The translations under genes were made by a program, and so were the position numbers. From Desulfobulbus sp. (lineage in GTDB: Bacteria > Desulfobacterota > Desulfobulbia > Desulfobulbales > Desulfobulbaceae): DNA of 17,470 bases. The notes under the pieces were generated by a model. That model saw only the letters and a list, made by a program, of their open reading frames with translations, did no database searches and was not told the DNA's origin. The number at the start of each line of letters is the position of its first letter. Positions within the stretch are counted from its first letter, which is position 1. The stretch covers positions 1-17,470 of the forward strand of contig JAUVLX010000030.1 of assembly GCA_030600525.1 (NCBI GenBank). Direction: 5' to 3'. Of this stretch, positions 1 to 8,131 are shown piece by piece.

Positions 1-258
1 GAGAAAATGGCGGAGATTCGTTTGCAGGATTTTGAGCAGGTAGAGAGCGACAGCGGAACTTTTGAAGAGGGGTTTAGCGAATTTTCGTGGAGTACTGAAG
101 TGTTACAAGTCTTAGAAGATGATATCGCTATCCCGGACACAGACGGGATGTTGAAGCAGGTTATTTTAACAGTTGCCCTTGTTGAAGATGAAAGGCAGCA
201 TCTTCTGGTGCAGACAACGGTCTTTAAAAAAATTGTTCCCGGTGATCAGAATCAATAA
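1..258 (+). CDS. gspI: Type II secretion minor pseudopilin GspI, C-terminal part (5' truncated by window)
   Basis: The reading frame is open from the first base and ends at TAA (256-258). The internal ATG at 7 is not the true start, because the prepilin leader and hydrophobic helix of a pseudopilin are missing and must lie upstream. What remains (about 85 residues) matches the GspI globular domain: a KMAEIRLQ segment at the end of the long helix, then a short beta-rich domain ending in LLVQTTVFKK. GspI is a minor pseudopilin that helps form the tip of the periplasmic pseudopilus with GspJ and GspK. The frame overlaps the start of gspJ by 17 bases, which supports translational coupling and the I-J-K order typical of T2SS operons. 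The assignment leans strongly on this context, because the fragment alone is weakly diagnostic. Confidence 0.82.
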   Translation, partial: EKMAEIRLQDFEQVESDSGTFEEGFSEFSWSTEVLQVLEDDIAIPDTDGMLKQVILTVALVEDERQHLLVQTTVFKKIVPGDQNQ

Positions 259-919
259 CAGAGGCTTCACCTTACTGGAAGTAATGCTTGCCGTATCAAT
301 CCTGGCAGTGGTGAGTTCCATGGTCGGATTTGCTTTGAGCAGCACCGTGACCCTGTTATCTATAACTGGAAACCAGAAAGATATTTATCGGCAGGCACGA
401 ATTACCCTGGATAGGATGAGGGATGATTTGACTGCTACCATTGCCGACGGAGAGGTTGGGTTTGTAGGGACGAAAACTGAGATCAACGGCCAGCAGGCAG
501 ACAGTGTTGTTTTTAGCTCCATGGCCCACCTGGTTTTTGATGGTGGACGATCAGAAAAAGGGAGTACCACCATCTCCTATAAGGTAGTAGAAGATGAAAA
601 TGATCCGGGCTCATTGAAGCTGCTCAGGTCTGACAGCCTTTCAGTGTTTGCTGTGGATGATCGCGATAAAGAGGCGTACACCTTGTGCGCCAATCTTCGT
701 TCTCTGCAATTGACCTATGTGGATTCAGATGGTCAAAAAAATGACACGTGGGAGAGCGTACCGGAGAACGATAACGAGCAGGAGCCTGTACTTCTGCCGG
801 CAGCAGTTTTTATTACGTTGGAGTTCTGGCAGGACAGTGAGCACAAAACCGTTATCCCTTTTCGTTCAGGGGTATGGCTGCCCACTGGCAGTATAAGAGA
901 GGAGGGAGACGGTGAGTAA
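242..919 (+). CDS. gspJ: Type II secretion minor pseudopilin GspJ
   Basis: The protein has 225 residues when started at the GTG at 242. This start gives a short basic leader (MIRINNRG) followed by FTLLEVM, the type IV prepilin peptidase site: cleavage after Gly8, Phe as +1 and Glu13 as the conserved +5. A further-upstream TTG at 173 would put more than 20 unnatural residues in front of the leader. The hydrophobic helix covers roughly residues 9-30. The remaining periplasmic domain (residues 31-225) has the size and position expected of GspJ. GspJ forms the pseudopilus tip complex with GspI and GspK. The gene starts inside gspI and its stop overlaps the gspK start by 8 bases, so the three are probably translated as a coupled set. 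Confidence 0.88.
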   Translation: MIRINNRGFTLLEVMLAVSILAVVSSMVGFALSSTVTLLSITGNQKDIYRQARITLDRMRDDLTATIADGEVGFVGTKTEINGQQADSVVFSSMAHLVFDGGRSEKGSTTISYKVVEDENDPGSLKLLRSDSLSVFAVDDRDKEAYTLCANLRSLQLTYVDSDGQKNDTWESVPENDNEQEPVLLPAAVFITLEFWQDSEHKTVIPFRSGVWLPTGSIREEGDGE

Positions 920-1973
920 TAAGCATTTGCTCAAAAATCAAAAAGGTGTTGCCCTGCTGTTGGCCCTGTTGACCGTGAGTTTTTTGGTTACCATGACCCT
1001 GCAGCTACTAGTTGACGTCGACGGGCAGGTTGAAGATGCTGCGTTAGTTCAGAAAACGCTCGCTTTAGAAAATGCAGTGTATACGGGACTCAGTATTGTT
1101 CAGGCAGCCCTGTATAGTGATCAGCAGGCAAATACCTATGACTCCCTTCAAGATAGCTGGGCCACCATTGATGGGGAGCAGCTCGTTTCGCTGACAGATG
1201 ATATTTCCCTTACATGCGTTGTGAATGATCTTTCCGGAAAATTGCAGATTCACGCTTTGTTAGTAAAGCCTGTACAAGCCGGTCAAGGTGGTAGTAATGG
1301 ATCCGACAGTAAAAAACAACTTTCTGCTCAAGAACAGAGGGCGCAGGGTGAAAAGGTGGAACAATTTTGGAAGCGATTCTTGCTCTCCGGTAAATTTGCC
1401 ATTGATGATGAGCAACAGGTGGCAGACTTGCTCGATGCCATTCGTGATTGGATCGATGAAGATGATGATGCCAGAGGAAATGGCGCGGAAAATGCATATT
1501 ATCAATCACTTTCTCCTGGATATAGTTGTCGCAACGGCACGATGCTGACAGTAGAAGAGCTTTTGTTCGTAAAGGGTATGACACCTGAGCTTTTTTACGG
1601 TGACGAAGAACATGAAGGCATTGCAGAGTATATTGCCGTAGCCGGCGATGACGGCAAAATTAATTTGAATACAGCATCAGGAGTGGTTTTGGCCGCGCTG
1701 AATCCTGAGTTAGATGAGGAAATGATAAGCGACTTGAAGGTATACAGGGAAGAGCCGGATAACCGGGAACAGCTTGCAACCACATCCTGGTATAGGAATG
1801 TAAGCGGTTTTCCCGGGGATGTAACACTGGATGAAGCCTTGCTTACAATTACGGCTAATGCCTTTGCAATAAACCTTGTTGCTGAAAATGAGGATGCCAG
1901 GCGTGCTGGAAAAGGAGTGCTCCTGCGTGCGGAAAGCAAGGAGCAAACACTTCTCCACTGGCGGATTCAATAA
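912..1973 (+). CDS. gspK: Type II secretion minor pseudopilin GspK
   Basis: The protein has 353 residues and starts at GTG 912, with a clear GGAGGG ribosome site at 901-906 inside the end of gspJ. The N-terminus reads KNQKG then VALLLALLTVSFL, a prepilin-type leader cleaved after Gly12. As is usual for GspK, the +5 glutamate of other pseudopilins is absent (Leu here). The large periplasmic part (about residues 35-353) fits GspK, which is far bigger than the other pseudopilins and carries helical inserts. The segment INLNTASGVVLAALNP (around residues 250-265) is the helix-hairpin-helix-like motif common in GspK. It caps the pseudopilus tip with GspI and GspJ in the periplasm. Confidence 0.92.
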   Translation: MSNKHLLKNQKGVALLLALLTVSFLVTMTLQLLVDVDGQVEDAALVQKTLALENAVYTGLSIVQAALYSDQQANTYDSLQDSWATIDGEQLVSLTDDISLTCVVNDLSGKLQIHALLVKPVQAGQGGSNGSDSKKQLSAQEQRAQGEKVEQFWKRFLLSGKFAIDDEQQVADLLDAIRDWIDEDDDARGNGAENAYYQSLSPGYSCRNGTMLTVEELLFVKGMTPELFYGDEEHEGIAEYIAVAGDDGKINLNTASGVVLAALNPELDEEMISDLKVYREEPDNREQLATTSWYRNVSGFPGDVTLDEALLTITANAFAINLVAENEDARRAGKGVLLRAESKEQTLLHWRIQ

Positions 1974-1996
1974 ATTGGGAAGTAAACGAGATAGAG

Positions 1997-3463
1997 ATGA
2001 ATAAGAAGTTCCTCGGTCTATATTACGGTGACGATTGCCTTACTGGTGTTGTGACAGAGCAACAGGGCAAGACCGTAGTGCTGGACTCAGGTGCTTCTAT
2101 CCCGTCTTCCCTGGATGGTATTACAGCACCATCGGTGGAAGAACTTCTTGAAGAGCTTGGCTGGCAGGGTGGAGAATGTGTATGTGGGCTGTCGCTTGCT
2201 GCTGTGAGTGCGCGCAACTTGGAGCTGCCTTTTTCCGATAAAAAAAATATTACCCAGACTTTGCCATTTGAGCTGGAAGATCAATTGATCCAGCCCATGG
2301 AAGAGGTGGTCACTGATTTTAATGTACTTGGGACAACAGGTCAACGTAGCACTCTCCTCGCTTTTGCAGTTGAAAAAGTGATGGTGGGTGATGTCCTTGA
2401 AGGTCTCCAACAACATGGTGTCGATCCTGAGGTAGTTCTGCCTGCTGCGGTTGCCGTGGCAGAGTTTGTTGGGCACCATTTTAATAAAGGGTGGCATCTG
2501 GTTTTGGAGGCTGGCGATGTTGCGACCACTCTGTTACTTATCCATAATGGTACCTGTCAGTTTTGTCGTAAATTACCTGTTTTGTCGCAGATGATGCCAG
2601 GGGGAGGGGATGTCGACGAGTTTGGTGTTCAGTTAGGCGCGCTTCAGCAGACTATCGGGCGAACTATGGGTTTTTTGCGATCCATGGGCGTTCCGGTTGA
2701 TAACATTGAGCAAACACTTGTAACTGGTGAATTCGTCGAACAGAGAGAGGTGCGAAGTGCCTTAGAGGTGCAGTTGGGTACGGTGGTGGAGCCTGTGGAT
2801 CTCCCTTCTTTGGCGGGAATCAATGTTCCGGAAGAGCTAGGGCATATACCAAGGGGAGAGTTTGCCGCAGCCTTATGCCTCTCGTTGTATCGGCCTGGCA
2901 AAAACACCGGCTTTAATTTTCGACAGGGAGAGCTGGCACCTAAGAAGACAATTTTTACTTCCAGTAAACAGGTGGTTGCTGTAGTCGTAGCCGTCTTCGT
3001 CTGCATAGGTTGCCTTGTGGGCTACTATGCCCTGGAAAATAGAAGTTTGACTGCAAAGAGTAATGGATTGCGGCAGCAGATGGAGCAACTCTACCGGAAG
3101 CAGTTTGTCGGTGCTACTCGCATCCAGGATCCTTATGTGCAGATGAAGGTTGCCGTAAGGGAAATGGAGTCTTCCGAAACCAACATGCCCGTCTATGCCG
3201 ATCAGCAAAGGATCTTGGGTTTGCTGGCAGATATCTCGTTACGTATCCCTGATACTTTGTCACTCCAGGTCTCTAGAATGGTGATAGACCAAAAGGCAAT
3301 CCGTATGCGGGGGATGACGGCGACCTTTAATACGGTCAATGAAATTAAAAGTCTTTTGTCACTGTCCCCCTTGTACAGTGATGTGCAGATAGTGTCGGCA
3401 ACAGCAGATAAAAAGACCAGGAAAATTCGGTTTGAGATCCAACTGGAGCTGGGTGAGAGGTAA
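1997..3463 (+). CDS. gspL: Type II secretion inner-membrane platform protein GspL
   Basis: The protein has 488 residues. The N-terminal part (about 1-290) is the cytoplasmic actin-like/PilM-like domain, beginning KKFLGLYYGDD. In known systems this domain recruits the GspE ATPase to the membrane. One transmembrane segment is visible at about residues 325-346 (VVAVVVAVFVCIGCLVGYYA). A periplasmic region follows, with a short coiled segment and then a ferredoxin-like domain of the GspL C-terminal type. ATG 1997 lies 23 bases after gspK with only a weak purine-rich ribosome site. The stop codon shares one base with the gspM start (TAATG), so GspL and GspM, which are partners, are translationally coupled. 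Confidence 0.88.
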   Translation: MNKKFLGLYYGDDCLTGVVTEQQGKTVVLDSGASIPSSLDGITAPSVEELLEELGWQGGECVCGLSLAAVSARNLELPFSDKKNITQTLPFELEDQLIQPMEEVVTDFNVLGTTGQRSTLLAFAVEKVMVGDVLEGLQQHGVDPEVVLPAAVAVAEFVGHHFNKGWHLVLEAGDVATTLLLIHNGTCQFCRKLPVLSQMMPGGGDVDEFGVQLGALQQTIGRTMGFLRSMGVPVDNIEQTLVTGEFVEQREVRSALEVQLGTVVEPVDLPSLAGINVPEELGHIPRGEFAAALCLSLYRPGKNTGFNFRQGELAPKKTIFTSSKQVVAVVVAVFVCIGCLVGYYALENRSLTAKSNGLRQQMEQLYRKQFVGATRIQDPYVQMKVAVREMESSETNMPVYADQQRILGLLADISLRIPDTLSLQVSRMVIDQKAIRMRGMTATFNTVNEIKSLLSLSPLYSDVQIVSATADKKTRKIRFEIQLELGER

Positions 3464-3999
3464 TGCAGATAACACCAAGGGAAAAAACCGCAGTGATCAT
3501 TGCCGGGATTAGTCTTGGGCTTTTTTTGTTTTTTCAATTCATCTTTTTCCCCTTGGTTGAAAATCGAGACAAAATGAAAAAAAATGTTGTCGCCCGGCAA
3601 AGGCAACTTGGCGAAATGGAACAAATGCAGCAGCGTTATGCCCTTTTCAGTCAAAAAAGTGATTCAATCGCTGCTCTGCTTAGTGAGCGGGTCAGCGGAT
3701 TCAGCCTTTTTTCTTTTTTAGAGCAAAATGCGGCTGATATTAAGGTTAAAGAGAGAATTGCCTATATGAAGCCCTCGGAGCTCGCCGCTGATGAGGTGCT
3801 GAAGCAAAGCATGGTTGAAATGAAACTACAGGCTGTCAGTCTTAAACAGCTTGTTGCTTTTCTTGAAACCACAGAGTCTCCGCAAAATCTAGTCGGTATT
3901 AAGCGTATTACCATTCAGGAGAACAATAAGGAAAAAGGGACTCTGGATGTTATTTTACAAATTGTCAGCGTTGATAAGGTTGTTAGCGCTGTTAACTAG
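3463..3999 (+). CDS. gspM: Type II secretion inner-membrane protein GspM
   Basis: The protein has 178 residues, a normal GspM length. A short cytoplasmic N-terminus is followed by one transmembrane helix (about residues 10-31, including GISLGLFLFFQFIFF). A charged, probably coiled-coil segment (about 32-65) and a small periplasmic ferredoxin-like domain come next. The gene starts inside the gspL stop codon. GspM dimerises with GspL in the assembly platform. Sequence identity within this family is low, so size, topology and position carry the call. The frame stays open for 23 codons past its TAG and ends at a TGA overlapping the gspN ATG, which hints that an older, longer gspM was once coupled to gspN. 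Confidence 0.85.
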   Translation: MQITPREKTAVIIAGISLGLFLFFQFIFFPLVENRDKMKKNVVARQRQLGEMEQMQQRYALFSQKSDSIAALLSERVSGFSLFSFLEQNAADIKVKERIAYMKPSELAADEVLKQSMVEMKLQAVSLKQLVAFLETTESPQNLVGIKRITIQENNKEKGTLDVILQIVSVDKVVSAVN

Positions 4000-4070
4000 G
4001 GTGAGCGTAGTGACTGCCGTGTATCCCGTGCTGATGATCAACATAAAGAATTGCATGTGAGTGCTCGCTG

Positions 4071-5003
4071 ATGATGGCAAAAACTCTCCGTTGGGGAAGG
4101 AGTATACTAGGGTATTTTCTCTATACCGTGGCTGTTATCGTTATAATGCTGTGGGTACTTTTTCCCGTGGATTTTTTTCAGCAGTGGATTCCTGAGTATC
4201 TTGCTGCACGTTTTCCTCACGTGAAGGTGGCGTTGGCTAAGGTGGAAATTAGTTTTCCTGGAAAATTGGTTCTGAGCGGATTGGAGATTTTTTCCTCTGC
4301 AGAGAGTAAGGATCTGTTGAAGATCCAAACCTTGGAACTGCAGCCTGAGGTTGCTAGCCTGTTGAGTCTGCAGCCTGTAATGAATTATACGACAACGGTC
4401 GGTGAGGGGCGTGTTGCTGGTACAGTCAGGTCAGATCAAAGTTTGGGTGCCTTTGTTGTTGCAGGGCAAGTAGAGCATGTGCAGCTTGATTCAGTCAGCG
4501 GCATAAAAGAAATTCTGGAAAGAGAAATACAGGGAAGTATCAACGCACAATTTAGGGGCAAGGTGCAGAGCGACCTCATATTGTTAGATGATCTGGATGT
4601 GAAAGTGAGTATTGATAACGGCAAGGTAGGCCTGAAAAAAGATATTTTAGGTCATGGCTTTCTTCCTTTTTCACAGGTGAGTTTTACTGTAACTGGTAAT
4701 GGGGAAAAACTGTTTGTTGAGAGGGGCCTGGTGGAGTCGGAATTGTTCACAGCAGACTTCACGGGGAAAATTGAGCCCCGCATTCCTTATGCCGAAACCG
4801 CCTTGCACTTTACCGGAACCATGACACCGCGGACTGAGTTCTTTGCTCATGTAACCGATGGCGAGCTTTTATCCATAATACGAACTCAACTGCAGGACGA
4901 AGGTGCAGTTTTTAAGATTAGTGGAGACGTTGCTCATCCTGGGATTAATTTTGGTGAGTTGTCTTCATTGTTTCAGTCCACGACAATCAACGCGGAGCAG
5001 TAA
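4071..5003 (+). CDS. gspN: Type II secretion system protein GspN (AsmA-like periplasmic protein)
   Basis: The protein has 310 residues. An N-terminal membrane anchor is visible at about residues 12-32 (ILGYFLYTVAVIVIMLWVLF). The rest is a beta-rich periplasmic region with AsmA-like features (for example FPHVKVALAKVEISFPGKL and later FTADFTGKIEP). This matches the GspN form found in T2SS operons of Desulfobacterota and relatives. GspN is not universally required for T2SS function, and its role is uncertain. An in-frame TGA just upstream leaves ATG 4071 or 4074 as the first possible starts, and no good ribosome site is visible. The 71-base gap before it is the largest so far in the operon. The position between gspM and gspC supports the call. 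Confidence 0.8.
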   Translation: MMAKTLRWGRSILGYFLYTVAVIVIMLWVLFPVDFFQQWIPEYLAARFPHVKVALAKVEISFPGKLVLSGLEIFSSAESKDLLKIQTLELQPEVASLLSLQPVMNYTTTVGEGRVAGTVRSDQSLGAFVVAGQVEHVQLDSVSGIKEILEREIQGSINAQFRGKVQSDLILLDDLDVKVSIDNGKVGLKKDILGHGFLPFSQVSFTVTGNGEKLFVERGLVESELFTADFTGKIEPRIPYAETALHFTGTMTPRTEFFAHVTDGELLSIIRTQLQDEGAVFKISGDVAHPGINFGELSSLFQSTTINAEQ

Positions 5004-5005
5004 TC

Positions 5006-5734
5006 GTGATACGGGTACTGTTAACCATGCTTTCCTTGACAATCCTTGTCTACATGGGGGTTTCTCTTTGGTACGAGCGGGTTGAACAGGGGCTTTTAGC
5101 GCTTATTCCCGCTGGGGGCGAGGTTGTTAAACCTGCTGATGATGGAAGTGCTGCTGTTGCCGTTAATTCAGTTTTGTCGGGAGACTATGAAATCATTGTC
5201 AGTAGAAATATTTTTCAGGCGTTGTTGGAGATAAGTGACAGCGAATCACTCCTTATCGAAGATGAAAACCATGAAGAAACCTCATTAAAGCTGGTGCTTC
5301 TCGGTACTGTTGTCGGTGACGAGATGGATGCCCGAGCGATTATCTTAGATGAACAAGAAAAAAAGCAGGATCTATTTCGTATCGGGGATAGCGTACAAAA
5401 TGCCAGGATACGAAAGATAGGCAGAGGGAAAGTGATCTTGGATGTGAATGGACGCACTGAAGCGCTGACAATTAAGGAGCGGAAAGGTGGTGGTTCTTCG
5501 TCCCCGCCGGCCACTGTTGGTAGGGCGACGAACCAAGGGGTCAGGAGATCCGCTGTTCAAAAAAGGGTACCTGTTGTGAGGCCTAGAAGGCGTATCAGCT
5601 TTCGGGAAAGTCGTCCGCAACTTCCTGAGGCGGTGGAAGAGCCGCTGGAGCCCCTCGAGGTTGAAGAGGGAGCCCTTGAGGAGGGAGTTGATGAAGAGAG
5701 TGAAGAGCCAGGTGAGGGGCTTGGAAATTGGTAG
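5006..5734 (+). CDS. gspC: Type II secretion protein GspC, with charged C-terminal tail and no visible PDZ domain
   Basis: The protein has 242 residues and starts at GTG 5006, two bases after the gspN stop. One transmembrane helix lies at about residues 3-24. The homology region (HR) of GspC spans about 58-157: an SRNIFQ motif near 66-71, then LVLLGTVVG and AIILDEQEKKQDLFRIGD. This domain contacts the N0 domain of the GspD secretin in known systems. Where a PDZ or coiled-coil domain would usually follow, there is instead a low-complexity tail. It is glycine/serine-rich (161-168), then arginine-rich (about 179-206), then strongly acidic (about 208-238, EEPLEPLEVEEGALEE). The next gene is gspD, its expected partner. 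Confidence 0.82.
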   Translation: MIRVLLTMLSLTILVYMGVSLWYERVEQGLLALIPAGGEVVKPADDGSAAVAVNSVLSGDYEIIVSRNIFQALLEISDSESLLIEDENHEETSLKLVLLGTVVGDEMDARAIILDEQEKKQDLFRIGDSVQNARIRKIGRGKVILDVNGRTEALTIKERKGGGSSSPPATVGRATNQGVRRSAVQKRVPVVRPRRRISFRESRPQLPEAVEEPLEPLEVEEGALEEGVDEESEEPGEGLGNW

Positions 5735-5804
5735 AGAGCATCATTTGGCCGCAGGTTGTTAAACAAAAAGAAGCTGTATGCCAGGTGGTACGAGGTGAAG
5801 TTGT

Positions 5805-5811
5805 GAAAGGG
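5805..5811 (+). promoter_or_regulatory. Ribosome binding site deciding the gspD start
   Basis: GAAAGGG lies 8 bases before ATG 5820. It favours this start over the in-frame ATG at 5841, which has no purine-rich site at suitable spacing but would give a more compact signal peptide. Confidence 0.6.
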
Positions 5812-5819
5812 ACTGTTAT

Positions 5820-8081
5820 ATGAAGAGCGGGTGTGGCTTTATGATAAAGAAAATGATTTTATCTCTGGTTTGTTTGAGTTGTTGCCTGCTTTTTACCGGC
5901 AGTTTTGGCGAGGTATATGGCGCACCTCGAAAAATGGCACCGCAAAGGTATGTCACCATCGATTTCAACGATGTTGATATAAATTTGTTTGTAAAATATA
6001 TAAGTGAACTTACAGGGAAAAATTTCATTGTCGATAGGGCCGTGAAAGGTAATGTGACCATTATTTCTCCAACCAGGATCAGCGAAGAGGATGCCTACCG
6101 GGTTTTTGAATCAGTGCTGGAGGTACATGGTTTCACCACTATTCCAAGTGGTTCGGTGGTCAAAATTGTACCTGCAGTCCAGGCCAGGTCCAAGAATATT
6201 GCGACCCTGTATCAGGGTGATGTTGACATGCCGGAAGACCGGGTGGTCACCCAGATTATACCATTGGTGCATTCCAATGCTGATGACCTCAAAAAAATCC
6301 TTTCTCCTCTTGTTTCTAAAACCAGTGTGCTTATTGCCCATGCGCAGTCGGGGATGCTCATTATCACTGATGTGCAGTCCAATATTTCCCGGTTGATGGA
6401 AATAATTAAGGTAGTTGATGTGCCCTCTATTGGAGAGGAAACCGTGACTATTACCCTGGAGCATGCCGATGCGGTCACAGTGGCAAAATCCATCCGTGAA
6501 TTGTTTGTAAAACGGATTGTAAAGGGAAAGCGGACGGAAACGATTAAGATTATTCCGTATGAACGTACCAACTCACTGATTGTTTTTGCTCCAAAGGCGC
6601 AGATTGATAAGATTCAAAACCTGCTCAAGGAGCTTGACCGTCAAGTCCCCAGGGGGGAGGGCAATATACGGGTGTATTACCTGCAGCATGCCAATGCCGA
6701 AGAACTGGTCAAGGTCTTGAGCAATCTGCCGGGGAAGCAGGCAACAGTGGGCAAGCAGGCTGCTGGCAAGGCGGCACCACTGCTTTCCTCTGATACACAG
6801 ATCATGGCAGATCCGGAAACAAATGCCCTGATTATTACCGCTCCCAGAGAGGAGTATCTGGTCCTTGAGGATGTGATTAAGAAATTGGATATCCCGCGGC
6901 GCATGGTGTATATGGAAGCCCTTATCATGGAGGTGCAGGTCACCAAGAATTTTGGGCTTGGGGTCCAGTATGGCGGCTCCGGATCCATTGCCGATGATAC
7001 TGGTACGCTATTTGGCGGTTTCAGCGGCACAGAAGAGAATCCATACGGTATGTTGCAAGGCCTGACAAAAACTCCTCCTGTCCTGCCTGGTGGCTTTACC
7101 ATGGGCGTTTTGAAGCAAGGGATCGAGTTAGGCGGTGTTTATTTTCCCGATCTTGGGGCGGTGATCAACGCATATAAGAACGATGATGAGGTTAATATCA
7201 TCGCTACCCCGCAGATTTTAACCACCGATAATAAGAAGGCCGTCATCAAGGTGGGGAAGAATGTACCCTATATTACTAGTTTAAACACTAACGCTACCGA
7301 GCAGGACTACACCAACTACGAGTATAAGGATGTAGCTACTACGCTGACCATTACTCCGCAGATCAACCAGGCTGATGTTGTACGCTTGGAGATCGGCGTG
7401 GAAGTGATAAAGCTTAGTGAGGTCAGTGCCCAGAACCCTGGTACCCCAACCACTTTTACCCGGACTGCTGATACAACCGTGGTCGTCCACAACGAAGAAA
7501 CTGTGGTGCTTGGGGGAATGATTGGCCAGGATACCACTTCCGGTGAATACAAGGTGCCGCTGTTGGGCGATATTCCCCTTTTAGGGTGGCTGTTCAAGAG
7601 CAGAAGTGAGACCGAGGCCAAAACAAATTTGTTTATCTTTATCACACCCCATATCGTTGAAAATCCGGCCGAGTTAGCAGAGATTTATTACGAAAAGCGT
7701 GATGTCATGGAACAGGTACAACCCGGTTCTTCAGAAATACCTGATAAATTTTTTCATAAGCAATCAAATCCGGAACATGCTGCTGCGCTCACCGACCTTG
7801 GGTTTGCTAAACTGCAGCGTAGTGAATTCCAACAGGCTAAAGACTATTTCCAGCAAGCACTTGATATTGATCCTGAAAACCCCTATGCCACTATTAATCT
7901 GGGTGTTGTTTTCGAGCGTGAAGGCAATGTAACTGGAGCCAGGGAGATGTATGAAAAGGTCCTGGAGTTTGATCCCGACGGGGAGCCACTGGATGAGTGG
8001 CAGCAAAGCCCTTATGATGCCTTAAAGCAACTCGCCCGAGACAATATACAGCACCTGCGTACCAGCGGTAGCGGACAGTAA
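5820..8081 (+). CDS. gspD: Type II secretion outer-membrane secretin GspD with C-terminal TPR extension
   Basis: The protein has 753 residues and forms the outer-membrane channel of the T2SS. A signal peptide is visible (basic residues near 10, hydrophobic to about 30, cleavage probably near residue 35). Domains in order: N0 (about 41-116, YVTIDFNDVDINLFVKYI), then N1, N2 and N3 repeats (about 140-365). The secretin core follows (about 365-625), with the signatures VNIIATPQILTTDNKKA, VVLGGMIGQDT and VPLLGDIPLLGWLFKS. After the core, where many GspDs end or carry a short pilotin-binding S-domain, there are two tetratricopeptide repeats (about 653-720). The first contains LGFAKLQRSEFQQAKDYFQQ and the second ends in YEKVLEFDP. 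No pilotin gene is seen nearby. The N0 domain should contact GspC, encoded just upstream. Confidence 0.95.
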   Translation: MKSGCGFMIKKMILSLVCLSCCLLFTGSFGEVYGAPRKMAPQRYVTIDFNDVDINLFVKYISELTGKNFIVDRAVKGNVTIISPTRISEEDAYRVFESVLEVHGFTTIPSGSVVKIVPAVQARSKNIATLYQGDVDMPEDRVVTQIIPLVHSNADDLKKILSPLVSKTSVLIAHAQSGMLIITDVQSNISRLMEIIKVVDVPSIGEETVTITLEHADAVTVAKSIRELFVKRIVKGKRTETIKIIPYERTNSLIVFAPKAQIDKIQNLLKELDRQVPRGEGNIRVYYLQHANAEELVKVLSNLPGKQATVGKQAAGKAAPLLSSDTQIMADPETNALIITAPREEYLVLEDVIKKLDIPRRMVYMEALIMEVQVTKNFGLGVQYGGSGSIADDTGTLFGGFSGTEENPYGMLQGLTKTPPVLPGGFTMGVLKQGIELGGVYFPDLGAVINAYKNDDEVNIIATPQILTTDNKKAVIKVGKNVPYITSLNTNATEQDYTNYEYKDVATTLTITPQINQADVVRLEIGVEVIKLSEVSAQNPGTPTTFTRTADTTVVVHNEETVVLGGMIGQDTTSGEYKVPLLGDIPLLGWLFKSRSETEAKTNLFIFITPHIVENPAELAEIYYEKRDVMEQVQPGSSEIPDKFFHKQSNPEHAAALTDLGFAKLQRSEFQQAKDYFQQALDIDPENPYATINLGVVFEREGNVTGAREMYEKVLEFDPDGEPLDEWQQSPYDALKQLARDNIQHLRTSGSGQ

Positions 8082-8131
8082 TGGTATGGCGATGAATGGC
8101 AGAGTCATAGATCAGGCAGCCTGTATACTGT

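Noticed and set aside
3997..4071. gspM frame stays open for 23 codons after TAG to a TGA overlapping the gspN ATG; similarly gspC TAG (5732-5734) is followed by 23 open codons. Considered pyrrolysine or readthrough.
   Set aside because: Open stretches of this length are expected fairly often by chance, the extra residues show no family motif, and both proteins already have complete domains before the TAG.
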